Assembly: GCA_022844105.1 (NCBI GenBank)
Contig: JALHMJ010000004.1
Coordinates: 1-64,000 of the forward strand
From: Hyphomicrobium sp.
Lineage (GTDB): Bacteria > Pseudomonadota > Alphaproteobacteria > Rhizobiales > Hyphomicrobiaceae
DNA length: 64,000 nucleotides
Direction: 5' to 3'
The position numbers and the translations under genes were made by a program. The notes under the pieces were generated by a model that saw only the letters and a program-made list of their open reading frames with translations, made no database searches and was not told where the DNA came from. Below are positions 17,938 through 26,853 of the stretch, one piece after another. Positions within the stretch are counted from its first letter, which is position 1. Every line of letters begins with the position of its first letter.

Positions 17938-19410
17938 TCAATAATGATAGCCGCGCTCGCCGTGGTCGGTGAGATCGAGCCCTGTTCGTTCCTTCTCGCG
18001 CGCCGGTCTCAGGCCGATGGTGAGATCGATGAGCCGGAAGAATACAACCGACAGAACGCCCGACCAAAGGATTGTGATGCCGACTGTTTTCACCTGTGCG
18101 GCCATCTGGGTCGCAAGATCATAGACGATTGTAATTTGTCCCGGCTTCGACACGTAATCCGCCACCCCCGTGCCGCCGAGCGCCGGCGCCACCAGAAGTC
18201 CAGTCGCCAGCGCGCCGAGGATGCCGCCGACGCAATGCACACCGAACACGTCGAGGCTGTCGTCGTACCCAAATACACGCTTCAACCAGGTGCAGGCGCT
18301 GAACCCCGTCAAACCCGCAACCAACCCAAGCGCGATACTTCCCATCGGTCCGGCAAATCCCGCCGCCGGCGTCACCGCGACCAGACCGATGACCATGCCC
18401 GTGATGAAGCCCAGTGACGTGGGCTTACCCTTTGCCACCCACTCGACTGCCGTCCACGCGAGCGCGGCTGCAGCGGTCGCCCCGAACGTGTTGCCCATCG
18501 CGAGAGCCGCGACACCGTTGGCCTCCAGCGCCGAGCCGCAATTGAACCCGAACCACCCGACCCAGAGAAGCGCCGCACCAACCATGCTCAGTGTCAGAGA
18601 GTGCGGCGGCATCGGTTCACGTCCGTAGCCGGAGCGTGGACCGACAAGAATGGCGCCGGCAAGTCCCGCGATGCCTGCGTTGACGTGCACGACTGTCCCG
18701 CCAGCGAAGTCGAGCACGCCCCATTGGAAGGCAAGTCCCGAGGTTGCGATGAGACGGTCGAGTTCGGCTTGCGCCGCGGCCCGTGCCTCCGGCCCTGCCA
18801 GTTCGATCTTGCGCGCGGCATCACTGATCGCATCCGGGCCCGGCCAATACCAGACCATGTGCGCGATCGGGCAGTAGACGAACGTCACCCATAAAACCAT
18901 GAACACAAGGACAGCCGAAAACTTCATGCGTTCGGCGAACGCCCCGCAAATGAGCGCCGGAGTGATCGCCGCAAACATCATCTGAAACCAGATGTAGACA
19001 TACTCGGGAATGTAGACGCCCGGCGAGAACGTCGCCGCCGTCGAGTCTGGCGTCACGCCGATGAGGAACGCCTTTGATAGATCGCCGACGAACGGTGCCG
19101 TGCCCGTCCCCGCCGTGAAGGCAAGGCTGTAACCATAAACCATCCAGATCAGACACACCACGGCGACCGTCGTATAGACCTGCATCATGCTTGCCAGAAC
19201 GTTCTTGGTGCGCACCAGCCCGGAGTAAAACAGCGCCAGGCCCGGGATGGTCATCAAAAGCACCAGAACGGTCGCCAGCATCATGAAAGCCGTGTCGCCT
19301 TTGTCCGGTGCCGCTGAAGCCGGATCGGCCAAGCCGAACGAACTGCCGACCACCGCAAGGATCATTGCAATGCGCCCATGCCGCACGCCCGTCATCTTGT
19401 GAATCTCCAT
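17938..19410 (-). CDS. amtB: Ammonium transporter AmtB
   Basis: About 490 residues. A signal-peptide-like N-terminus ending near DPASA is followed by eleven hydrophobic helices of the Amt/MEP/Rh family. The twin pore histidines are in HVNAGIAG and FGVHCVGG, and the FYSGLVRTKN entry segment is intact. It conducts ammonium/ammonia across the inner membrane. There are two possible starts: ATG at 19410, or ATG at 19395, which has the better-spaced GGAG. Unlike the usual glnK-amtB arrangement no PII gene is next to it; it is divergent from an unrelated membrane-anchored gene. Confidence 0.93.
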   Translation of the reverse strand: MEIHKMTGVRHGRIAMILAVVGSSFGLADPASAAPDKGDTAFMMLATVLVLLMTIPGLALFYSGLVRTKNVLASMMQVYTTVAVVCLIWMVYGYSLAFTAGTGTAPFVGDLSKAFLIGVTPDSTAATFSPGVYIPEYVYIWFQMMFAAITPALICGAFAERMKFSAVLVFMVLWVTFVYCPIAHMVWYWPGPDAISDAARKIELAGPEARAAAQAELDRLIATSGLAFQWGVLDFAGGTVVHVNAGIAGLAGAILVGPRSGYGREPMPPHSLTLSMVGAALLWVGWFGFNCGSALEANGVAALAMGNTFGATAAAALAWTAVEWVAKGKPTSLGFITGMVIGLVAVTPAAGFAGPMGSIALGLVAGLTGFSACTWLKRVFGYDDSLDVFGVHCVGGILGALATGLLVAPALGGTGVADYVSKPGQITIVYDLATQMAAQVKTVGITILWSGVLSVVFFRLIDLTIGLRPAREKERTGLDLTDHGERGYHY

Positions 19411-19586
19411 GCCTGCTAGGGTCCTCGCGGAATAAAGCAGTTTGCCACTCGTTACGCTCACAAGCGAGCTAATGCGGTCGCAGTTGGTTGAACGTTGATC
19501 TGCTTCAATTTCAATCAGCCTGCCCAATCGCAGCGCGCTTTGCACCGTTGTCGGGTTTGGCTGTTCGAGTTACGACTGGCGACGTG

Positions 19587-19616
19587 CGGATAACGGCGGG
19601 AAATGCCCGTTATTCG
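19587..19616. promoter_or_regulatory. Inverted repeat in the amtB / Sel1-dynamin spacer
   Basis: Arms 19587-19596 and 19607-19616 pair over ten positions (core ATAACGG / CCGTTAT, one G-T pair) around a ten-base spacer. It lies between the amtB start and the gene at 19694, within a 283-base divergent region that holds no other feature. Candidate operator or transcript hairpin; no T-run follows. Confidence 0.4.
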
Positions 19617-19693
19617 CAAAACGGTGCGGGATATCTGCGTCTCCGACAAAACATTCGCCGCGGGGGCGGATGTGAACCCGGGATAATGCGATC

Positions 19694-20335
19694 ATGGCAC
19701 CAAACAACGAAACCAAGATGGCCGAGCTGAAGCGCTTGTTGCGCCGGCTCGATGGCTTGGATGGGCGCCGTTCATCTGGCGCACACGCCGGCGGCGATAG
19801 CGAACAACGCGACTATGTCGGCACACTGCGAGGCGCGCCCGAACTGGAAGACGGCGCGGCCCAGATTGTCGAGGCTCCGCCACGCAACGTATCACCCAAG
19901 TCCGCCGCTCTCCTGGCCGGCGTTATTGCCGCCATGATCTCGACGGCCACCGTTTATGTTCTCATGTCTGCCGAGGGCAGAGTTGTAACACCGTCGGCAG
20001 GCCGCCCCATCCAGACGATCCCAACCGGCGCCGCTTCGCCCTCAAACGATCGCGGCGACGCATCCATGGAACTGATCCGCAGCGCGTCGGCCCTATTGGA
20101 AAAAGGCAACGTCGATGGTGCGCGCGAACTTTTGCGGCGCGCCGCCGAACTTGGCTCCGGACCTGCCGCACTCGAACTCGCCCGCAGTTACGACCCCGGC
20201 CGTCCGCCGCCTCCAGCCGCGCCTGCTGCCTTGGAAACGAACCCGGCACTCGCCCGCATTTGGTATGAACGCGCCCGCGACCTGGGCGTCGCCGACGCAG
20301 CTCCGCAAGCCCCGTCTGTCAGCGGCGGCCGCTGA
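19694..20335 (+). CDS. Membrane-anchored Sel1/TPR-like protein
   Basis: A 213-residue protein with an acidic and Arg-rich cytoplasmic N-terminus (1-67), one transmembrane helix (about 70-90) and a C-terminal region (about 118-205) with two Sel1/TPR-like helical hairpins (ARELLRRAAELGS and ARIWYERARDLGV). The stop is nine bases before the first dynamin-like gene, so the three genes form one operon. It may act as a membrane receptor or anchor for the GTPases; that is inferred from arrangement only. Confidence 0.72.
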   Translation: MAPNNETKMAELKRLLRRLDGLDGRRSSGAHAGGDSEQRDYVGTLRGAPELEDGAAQIVEAPPRNVSPKSAALLAGVIAAMISTATVYVLMSAEGRVVTPSAGRPIQTIPTGAASPSNDRGDASMELIRSASALLEKGNVDGARELLRRAAELGSGPAALELARSYDPGRPPPPAAPAALETNPALARIWYERARDLGVADAAPQAPSVSGGR

Positions 20336-20344
20336 GCAGAGAAA

Positions 20345-22522
20345 GTGAATGTACGCGTGAACGCCGATCCGAAGCAGCGGACAAACCGAGCCCCGCGCCA
20401 AGCCCTTGGCGCGCGTCTCGAAAGCACGCGCCAGCAGCTTGGCTCCTGCGGCGCTGTGATGGCCGGGCTTGTCGAACCGCAGTCAAAGCCACTCGTGATC
20501 GATGCACTTGGCAAAATCGCGCGCATCAGCTTCCGCGTCGCTGTCGTCGGTCAGATCAAGTCTGGCAAGAGCACATTCATCAATGCCTTCGTGCGCCACC
20601 CCCGACTGCTGCCGACAGCCGTCACGCCTTGGACGACAGCCGTCACCAACTTGCATTTCGCTCAAACCCCGCCCAGCGAAGGCCCGGTGCGCTTCTCTTT
20701 CATGAACACCAACGAATGGGGAGAGATCGCCAATGGCGCCGGCCGGTTCCGCGAGTTGACGGAACGGCTGATCCCCGGCTTCGAGCCAAAAATTCTCCAG
20801 TCAGAAACGTATGCGCTCGCCGAACGCGCTCGCCAGAAACTCGGGCCCGAATTCGAGCAGCTAATCGGTCGCGCGCATGTGTTCAATGGTCTTTATCCCG
20901 GCCTTCTCGAACAATACATCTGCTCCGGCGAATTCGGCGAGAATGCCGCCACCGGCCGCTATTCCGACATCACCCGCACCGCCGATCTTTACCTGCCCGG
21001 CGGCCCGTTCGATTTCCCCACAACCGTTATCGACACACCCGGCATCAACGACCCGTCTCTTGTTCGCGACGAAATCACCCGCCGCTCCCTCGGCGCGGCC
21101 GACGCCTACATCATCGTATTGACCGCGCGGCAACCTCTCTCCGCCCAGGACGTCGCGTTGCTCCGTTTTATGCGCGGTCTCAACAAAGATCGCGTCATCG
21201 TTTTATTGAACCGCATCGACGAATTGTCCGACGTCGCCAACGAACTGCCGCAGGTGCTGCGCTTTGTGCGCGACCGGCTCAACCAGGAATTTCCAGGCAC
21301 CGACATTCCCGTCGTCCACGGCAGCGCGTGGTGGGCAATGCAAGCGCTGGCCTTCGAACCGATGGCCGTCGCCAAGACACTGAAACGCCCGTCGGCAGCC
21401 CATCTCTTTCGCAGCGGTCTTTTGCAACCTGGCGACGTCGACCCAAAATCTCTGACCCACCCCGAGACGCGCGCGCGCGTCAGCCACGCGCTCCACGCCA
21501 TGTCGGGAATGCCGGCCCTCTATGAAGCGTTTGAATTTATCACCGGCATTTCCAGCCCTGCCTTTTCATTGAGCCTCGTCGCACGAGGATTTGCCGACAT
21601 GTCGCGCGCCTGCGAACGCGCGGCGGAAGCCGAGTTGAGGCTACTCCTGGCTGACAGAGCCCGCCGTCAGACGGCCGCCACGGCCCCCGGTGCCGCGCAT
21701 GACGGCAACGCCATCCACGCCCACGAGCGCGAACTCTTGATCACGGTCTCGACCAACATCGATGCTTCCGCCAAAGCCATTGGCGAACTTTTTGCCCGTG
21801 TCATCGCCGAAGAACAGATGCGCCTGCGCGCCGTCCTCCTGCGGCTCGTCGAATCCCATGCCGCGCGTGAGCGCAAAGTGGTCACCGATAGCCTGGCGCG
21901 GGGAGCCTCGACGACCACCTGGACGCATGAAGGATTCGATCTCCGCCGCGCGCTCGCCGACAGTTTTCGCACCGGCTTTCAAGAATCCTCCGAGCGCCTG
22001 CTAGCGTTTCACGCTCGCCTCATACCTGAACTCTTCAAGCTGTTGCAGACTGTCGTTCCCGCGCCCGAACTGCCGATCCCGAAGAACCAGAACACGTCCA
22101 TTCCCATCCCGGCCAGCATCCCGATCAGCCGAATGCTGATCCTCGATCTCGACCGCTCGCGCTGGCAGGCGTTCTGGAATCGCTCGGCCAGCGCCGATCA
22201 GGCCGGCGCCAAGATCGAAGCACTGATCAAGGCGGAATTTTCGCAAGTGGCCGACGAACTGGCCGAATCCGCCGGCCGTACCTTCCACGACTTCGCCACC
22301 ACCACGGTCGGCTGGGCGCTCGGCGCCTGCCGCAATATCCAGCAGGCCCTGCAGCGCCGGCTTGATCGCCTGCTGCAGGAGGACGGCCTCAACGCCGGTT
22401 TTGATGAACGCATCGCCACCCAAGCTCAGCGCCTCAAGGATACCGAGGCTCTGACCCAGCACCTCGAATATCTCGCTCGCGACATCGAGCAGATCTTCAA
22501 GCCGGGAGTTCAACAACAATGA
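20345..22522 (+). CDS. Dynamin-like GTPase, large partner
   Basis: A 725-residue protein with a dynamin-type GTPase domain: P-loop GQIKSGKS (69-76), switch I threonines near 92-99, DTPG (230-233) and NRID (289-292). Beyond residue 330 the protein is predominantly helical, as in the stalk of bacterial dynamin-like proteins, with no certain membrane helix. The frame opens with GTG at 20345; a second GTG lies at 20357. The stop overlaps the next GTPase by ATGA. Bacterial members bind and remodel membranes, commonly as pairs of unequal partners. The closest named relatives cannot be settled by eye. Confidence 0.85.
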   Translation: MNVRVNADPKQRTNRAPRQALGARLESTRQQLGSCGAVMAGLVEPQSKPLVIDALGKIARISFRVAVVGQIKSGKSTFINAFVRHPRLLPTAVTPWTTAVTNLHFAQTPPSEGPVRFSFMNTNEWGEIANGAGRFRELTERLIPGFEPKILQSETYALAERARQKLGPEFEQLIGRAHVFNGLYPGLLEQYICSGEFGENAATGRYSDITRTADLYLPGGPFDFPTTVIDTPGINDPSLVRDEITRRSLGAADAYIIVLTARQPLSAQDVALLRFMRGLNKDRVIVLLNRIDELSDVANELPQVLRFVRDRLNQEFPGTDIPVVHGSAWWAMQALAFEPMAVAKTLKRPSAAHLFRSGLLQPGDVDPKSLTHPETRARVSHALHAMSGMPALYEAFEFITGISSPAFSLSLVARGFADMSRACERAAEAELRLLLADRARRQTAATAPGAAHDGNAIHAHERELLITVSTNIDASAKAIGELFARVIAEEQMRLRAVLLRLVESHAARERKVVTDSLARGASTTTWTHEGFDLRRALADSFRTGFQESSERLLAFHARLIPELFKLLQTVVPAPELPIPKNQNTSIPIPASIPISRMLILDLDRSRWQAFWNRSASADQAGAKIEALIKAEFSQVADELAESAGRTFHDFATTTVGWALGACRNIQQALQRRLDRLLQEDGLNAGFDERIATQAQRLKDTEALTQHLEYLARDIEQIFKPGVQQQ

Positions 22523-23823
22523 GCCTCGAATGGAAGCGCTACTGCGAGATGCTCCGCGCCGCGCGCGAACGTCTGCAAAATTTGCAGGTCGATGATCCCG
22601 CAATTCCCGTCTGCATCGCCGGTCTCGCCCGCATCGAATCCATGCTGCGCCGGCCGCTGCGGATCACCATGCTCGGCGAATACAATTCCGGCAAAACGTC
22701 TGTAACGGACCTATTGATCGGCAAGGGCGTGCTGCCGATTAGCGTCGTTGCCAACACCGGTGTGCCCGTGCTTGTCAGCCATGGCAGCGAGCCCGCGCTA
22801 TTCGGCGTCGACCAAAGCGGCATTTCAATTCGCATCGACGGTCATGACGACGACCCCTTGACGGACCTCGACTATCGCGCAGTCGAAATTCGTATGCCTC
22901 TGCCGTGGCTCGAGACCCATCAGGTGCTCGACACACCAGCAACGTCGACCCCCGCAGCCTTTGCCGCCGAGGCCGACATCTGCGTGTGGTGCACTGTGGC
23001 GACGCGTGCGTGGACGGAGAGCGAACGCAATCTCTGGATGGCATTCCCGGCCCGCTGCCACCGAACAGCGATACTGGTCGCGACCCATAAGGACAGTTTC
23101 TACTCCGACGACGATTGCGCCCAGGTCCTGCGCCGACTCACTGCGATAACGCGCGGCCTGTTTCGCGAGGTCATTTTATTGTCGGCTGCCGATCCAGAGG
23201 CCGAGGCCGCCGGAACGATCGAAGCGGACGGCGGCACATTTGCCGAAGATGCGGCGGCTCTGCGCGCCGCGATTGAGACGTCGGCAAACTCCATTCGCAA
23301 TCGCCGGCTTGCAAAGGCGAGGAACATCGTCCGTCGCTTTGCGCGTCTCACGGCGCATGAGTTCGGCCAAGGCGCCGTCCGTTCGGAAGCCCAATCGATC
23401 TTGGCCAAATGGCAAGACTTGAGTGAGCGCATTTTCAGCGAGTATGCCCTGGGACGACTGCCATTTGAACGCACCATTGAAGCTTTGCTGCATGCGTTTG
23501 CACAGGCCGCTGAAGTGCTTCGTCCTGGTGTCGTCCGCAGCGCAGGCGCGCCAGAACCGACCCCGGCCGCGTTGTCGTCCAGCGAAGCCTACCCCGCCAC
23601 ACAGCGCCACGCTGCCATGATCCAAGCCGACCTGACCGCCGTCCTACGCATTCTTGCCAGTGGATCACGCTACGAATCCCCTGCTGCCCGCGAACAGCGT
23701 GAAGCCGCGCGCGCAACGATCATGGCGCTCGCAGATCTGGACGGCACATTCGCCAGGATTGGCCATTGGCTCGCGGCCAGCCGATCGAGCGATGCCGGTC
23801 CCGCGGCTCAGTTGAACGCGTAA
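22519..23823 (+). CDS. Dynamin-like GTPase, small partner
   Basis: A 434-residue GTPase of the same superfamily: P-loop GEYNSGKT (53-60), a degenerate G3 motif DTPA (138-141, Ala for Gly) and THKD (189-192). The helical part after residue 260 is shorter than in its neighbour. Start overlaps the upstream stop (ATGA), which indicates coupled, near-stoichiometric production. The DTPA change could slow hydrolysis and make this the regulatory partner, but that is inference. It ends 12 bases from the convergent FecR-domain gene. Confidence 0.83.
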   Translation: MSLEWKRYCEMLRAARERLQNLQVDDPAIPVCIAGLARIESMLRRPLRITMLGEYNSGKTSVTDLLIGKGVLPISVVANTGVPVLVSHGSEPALFGVDQSGISIRIDGHDDDPLTDLDYRAVEIRMPLPWLETHQVLDTPATSTPAAFAAEADICVWCTVATRAWTESERNLWMAFPARCHRTAILVATHKDSFYSDDDCAQVLRRLTAITRGLFREVILLSAADPEAEAAGTIEADGGTFAEDAAALRAAIETSANSIRNRRLAKARNIVRRFARLTAHEFGQGAVRSEAQSILAKWQDLSERIFSEYALGRLPFERTIEALLHAFAQAAEVLRPGVVRSAGAPEPTPAALSSSEAYPATQRHAAMIQADLTAVLRILASGSRYESPAAREQREAARATIMALADLDGTFARIGHWLAASRSSDAGPAAQLNA

Positions 23824-23835
23824 TGCCGTGTGGAT

Positions 23836-24618
23836 CTAGAATCGCGGCCTGAATTTTCGCACCGTGCGCCCGACACCGCCAACGATCTTGCGCGGGGCTT
23901 TTGCGACCGTTCTGACCACCGTGCCTCCCGTCCTGAGCGCGGTCCGCGACAGTCGACGAACCGGATCGATAGTCAACGTGCGCCCGACGAACGGAAAAAC
24001 CGTCCCGACCGCGAGGCCCTTCATCAGCGATCCCGTCCAAAGCAGCGGTTCGGTGATAACGCGGTCAACGCCGACTTTGACGATGTGGCCGACTTTATTG
24101 TGTCGCCGGCATGATCCCGGCTCAGCGCACATATCGACTTCGCCCTCGTGCAACAGCACGACCGTCTCACCCTTGTCGTCGACATACACGTCAAACACAG
24201 TGCCGCGCACCGCAAGCGAAACGGTGGGGGTTTTAATTTCATAGGCCGACTTGGGGCTCGCGCCGGTAATGAAGCGGAATGCGCCCTTCGTCATGTTGAT
24301 CGAGATGGAACCCGGCGCTGCCCCGGCGTCATAGACGAATTTATCGAGAACGATCCGCGCCAGCGGACCGACCGCAAGCTTGGTGTTGTCCTTCAGTTCG
24401 ATTTCCGCCGTAGCGGCTTTGTCCGTGATCACGATTTCGTTCTGATGAACCGTCTCGCCCTTCACCAGCGGACGCGGCGTCTGATCAAATTCGACCGTCA
24501 CCTTGTTCTTGACGGCGACAGTGGTGCCGATCTCCGGGCTTTCGGCAGCCAAGGCTCCACCGGACGCGGCAACACCAGCCGCAAAGACCAGTCCGCGGCC
24601 CCAGAATTTGATTGTCAC
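23836..24618 (-). CDS. Exported FecR-domain protein
   Basis: A 260-residue protein. The GTG at 24618 is preferred: it lies five bases after the glutaminase stop, begins a signal peptide (cleavage near GALA, residue 24), and the longer frame to 24765 only runs back into that gene. The FecR domain covers about residues 35-165, with TAEIELKDNTKLAVGP, KGAFRFITG and the TPTVSLAVRGTVFDV block. A short Cys pair (DMCAEPGSC) and a very basic C-terminal tail follow. Unlike sigma-regulatory FecR there is no partner ECF sigma factor; this type is a periplasmic FecR-fold protein of unknown binding role. Confidence 0.8.
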   Translation of the reverse strand: MTIKFWGRGLVFAAGVAASGGALAAESPEIGTTVAVKNKVTVEFDQTPRPLVKGETVHQNEIVITDKAATAEIELKDNTKLAVGPLARIVLDKFVYDAGAAPGSISINMTKGAFRFITGASPKSAYEIKTPTVSLAVRGTVFDVYVDDKGETVVLLHEGEVDMCAEPGSCRRHNKVGHIVKVGVDRVITEPLLWTGSLMKGLAVGTVFPFVGRTLTIDPVRRLSRTALRTGGTVVRTVAKAPRKIVGGVGRTVRKFRPRF

Positions 24619-24623
24619 GTATC

Positions 24624-26636
24624 TCACGTCAAAGCCCGCACTTCTGCCGTCACGCGGCGCAACCTGTCCGTCAGCAGCCGCCCCAGCGCGAACAAAAGTC
24701 GGCGGTAGATAGCGGGTTCCGTCGCCTCGAGCCGTTCGAGGTTGCCGAAATCGAGCACGTAGCACACCGACGCGGTCTCCGCGACGACGTTTGCAACCCG
24801 GCGGCCGCCGTCGAAAAGCGCAAACTCACCGAACGCCACTCCGGGCCTAAAAGCGGCAAGACGCGCCTGTCGCTTGCCGTCGTCGAGAACGGTATTGACC
24901 GACGCCGTTCCAGAGGCAAGCAGATACAGCCTGTCGGCCGGGTCGCCCTCTCGAATGATCCGCGCCCCCGCCTCATAGCTCGACGTTGCGATATACGGTG
25001 CAAGCTTGGCAATGTCCTCAGGCGAAAACGTGCGCAGAATATCCATCTCCGCCAACGCCAGAGAGACACCCTTACCCATCGCCTCGGGGTCCGTTTCAAG
25101 GACAATTCGGTTCTCGCAAAACTCCAGCGCCGAATCGACGTCCGCGAAGCAAAGGTCTTCTCCAACCCCCTTGTTGAGCGCGAGCCAGTCGGTTTGCATC
25201 TGCGCCGGCAAATCGGCCAACACGAGGATCTTGCCCTCTTCCTGCAAGGTCAAATTGAGATCCCGCAGCAGCATCAACGCGCTCTGATCGGCCCGGCTGA
25301 TACGCCGACCGTCGAGCAAGATGTACGCCGACTGGGGAGCGTCGTCGACGATGCGGCGCACGAGTTGTTCGGCTGTCGCAAAATAAAGCCCGCCCTGCAA
25401 TTCATAGGCGACGATGCGATGCCCACAGGCATCAAGGACCTTACGCTCGCGCACGCCCCGCTGCCGCTTCGAAGTCACACCATCGCCGCGATAGCTGCGC
25501 CGCACGATGTTGTCGGCCACGAAGTGCATGTCATAGACGTGGAGGTGGAACCGCTGCGACAACTCCTTGCACACTTCGATCCCGCGATGACTGTTGCCGT
25601 GATCGTCGAGCAGCGGCGAGAATGTGCCAACCCCGAATTGGCCCGGCAAAACCGCAAAAATGCCGCCGCCAACACCGCTCTTTGCCGGCAATCCGACCCG
25701 GTAAACCCACTCCCCCGAATAATCATACATGCCGCAACTGGCCATCACGCTCAGCACCGTTTTCACATGCTCAGCCGCAATGGCTTGCTGACCCGTCAGT
25801 GGATTGACGCCGTTGTTGGCAAGCGTCGCCGCCATCATGGCAAGGTCGCGCGCGCTGACGAGAATCGCACACTGCCGAAAGTAAAGTTCGAGATGCTCGG
25901 CCACCGGCTCTTCGATCATGCCGGAATTGAGCTGCAGATAAGCAATGGCGCGGTTGCGATGGCCTGTCGCCTGCTCGCTCGCAAAAACGCTCTCGTCGAC
26001 CGCAAGCTGTCGTCCGGCATAACGGCTGAACATATCTAGAATGCGCTTAAAGCGCTCTTCGACGCCGTTGCCCCTAATGAGCGCCGTGGTCGCGATCGCA
26101 CCCGCGTTGACCATCGGATTGAACGGGCGGTTGTTGACCTCGTCCATCACAATCGAATTAAAGGCTTCACCGGTGGGCTCGACGCCCACGCGCCGCAGGA
26201 CGGCTTCCGGCCCGTGATCTTCCAGCGCCAGTCCGTACACCAGCGGCTTGGAGATCGACTGTATTGTGAACAGCACCTCGCTGTGTCCAGCAGCGTAGCT
26301 CTTGCCGTCCGCCGCCGCTAGCACGATGCCGAAGTGTTCCGGATCGGCATTTGCCAGCTCTGGAATGTAATTGGCAAGATGACCGTGATCGCTCCCGCGA
26401 TACTTGTCGTGCAAACCCTTTAGCCAGACATCGATCGGCGACGTGATCACACGCGCCGACACCGGTTTCGGCTCATCGAGATTTGGCGCATGTCCGACGC
26501 CGTTGATGACCGGCCGGACGATATAGGGCGCCCCGAAACTTGGGGCCGAGGAAAGTTCACCGTTTGCCGACTGAGCCGTTGCCGGCGATGTTGAGCCGTT
26601 TCGCTTGTCCTTGCCGTCGGTACTGCGCCAGAACAT
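24624..26636 (-). CDS. glsA: Glutaminase fused to STAS and cyclic-nucleotide-binding domains
   Basis: A 670-residue three-domain protein. Residues about 70-365 are a serine-type glutaminase A (glutamine to glutamate and ammonia) with the Ser127-x-x-Lys130 motif in IQSISK. Residues about 385-500 look like a STAS domain (ILLDGRRISRADQSALMLLRDL). Residues about 520-650 form a cNMP-binding fold with the FGEFALFDGG phosphate-binding cassette. A free glutaminase is about 310 residues, so the extra domains probably regulate it by nucleotide or partner binding. It starts at ATG 26636 with AAGG upstream, and is coupled to the FecR-domain gene after it. Confidence 0.9.
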   Translation of the reverse strand: MFWRSTDGKDKRNGSTSPATAQSANGELSSAPSFGAPYIVRPVINGVGHAPNLDEPKPVSARVITSPIDVWLKGLHDKYRGSDHGHLANYIPELANADPEHFGIVLAAADGKSYAAGHSEVLFTIQSISKPLVYGLALEDHGPEAVLRRVGVEPTGEAFNSIVMDEVNNRPFNPMVNAGAIATTALIRGNGVEERFKRILDMFSRYAGRQLAVDESVFASEQATGHRNRAIAYLQLNSGMIEEPVAEHLELYFRQCAILVSARDLAMMAATLANNGVNPLTGQQAIAAEHVKTVLSVMASCGMYDYSGEWVYRVGLPAKSGVGGGIFAVLPGQFGVGTFSPLLDDHGNSHRGIEVCKELSQRFHLHVYDMHFVADNIVRRSYRGDGVTSKRQRGVRERKVLDACGHRIVAYELQGGLYFATAEQLVRRIVDDAPQSAYILLDGRRISRADQSALMLLRDLNLTLQEEGKILVLADLPAQMQTDWLALNKGVGEDLCFADVDSALEFCENRIVLETDPEAMGKGVSLALAEMDILRTFSPEDIAKLAPYIATSSYEAGARIIREGDPADRLYLLASGTASVNTVLDDGKRQARLAAFRPGVAFGEFALFDGGRRVANVVAETASVCYVLDFGNLERLEATEPAIYRRLLFALGRLLTDRLRRVTAEVRALT

Positions 26637-26853
26637 CCATCCCCACCTTCACGATAGCGCAGCTAATGCTTGCGACGGAGAAAAGTAGAGTTCTGATTGA
26701 AAAGTGTCCAATTCGAAGTGTGACGTATTTTTGAGCAAATGTTGACCAATTCAGCACTTTCGCTGAGCGGCGCCGGGTCAATTCATCGACCGGTCATGTC
26801 AAGCTTGCGCCGGCCGGCACTATTACAATCCAATTCAAGCCGGAGCTGCTTCC
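26637..26853. promoter_or_regulatory. Divergent spacer with three CCAATTC repeats
   Basis: The 217-base spacer between glsA and the kinase gene is AT-rich for this window. CCAATTC occurs at 26708-26714, 26746-26752 and 26830-26836, all in one orientation. They may be sites for a regulator of either gene. A TTGACC at 26743-26748 overlaps the second copy and could be a -35 box, but no convincing -10 partner is seen. Confidence 0.3.

Noticed and set aside
24612-26039. A 475-codon open frame on the plus strand opposite the glutaminase fusion
   Set aside because: It is antisense to a protein with three recognisable domains, has an Arg/His/Gln-rich composition typical of shadow frames in GC-rich DNA, and shows no domain.
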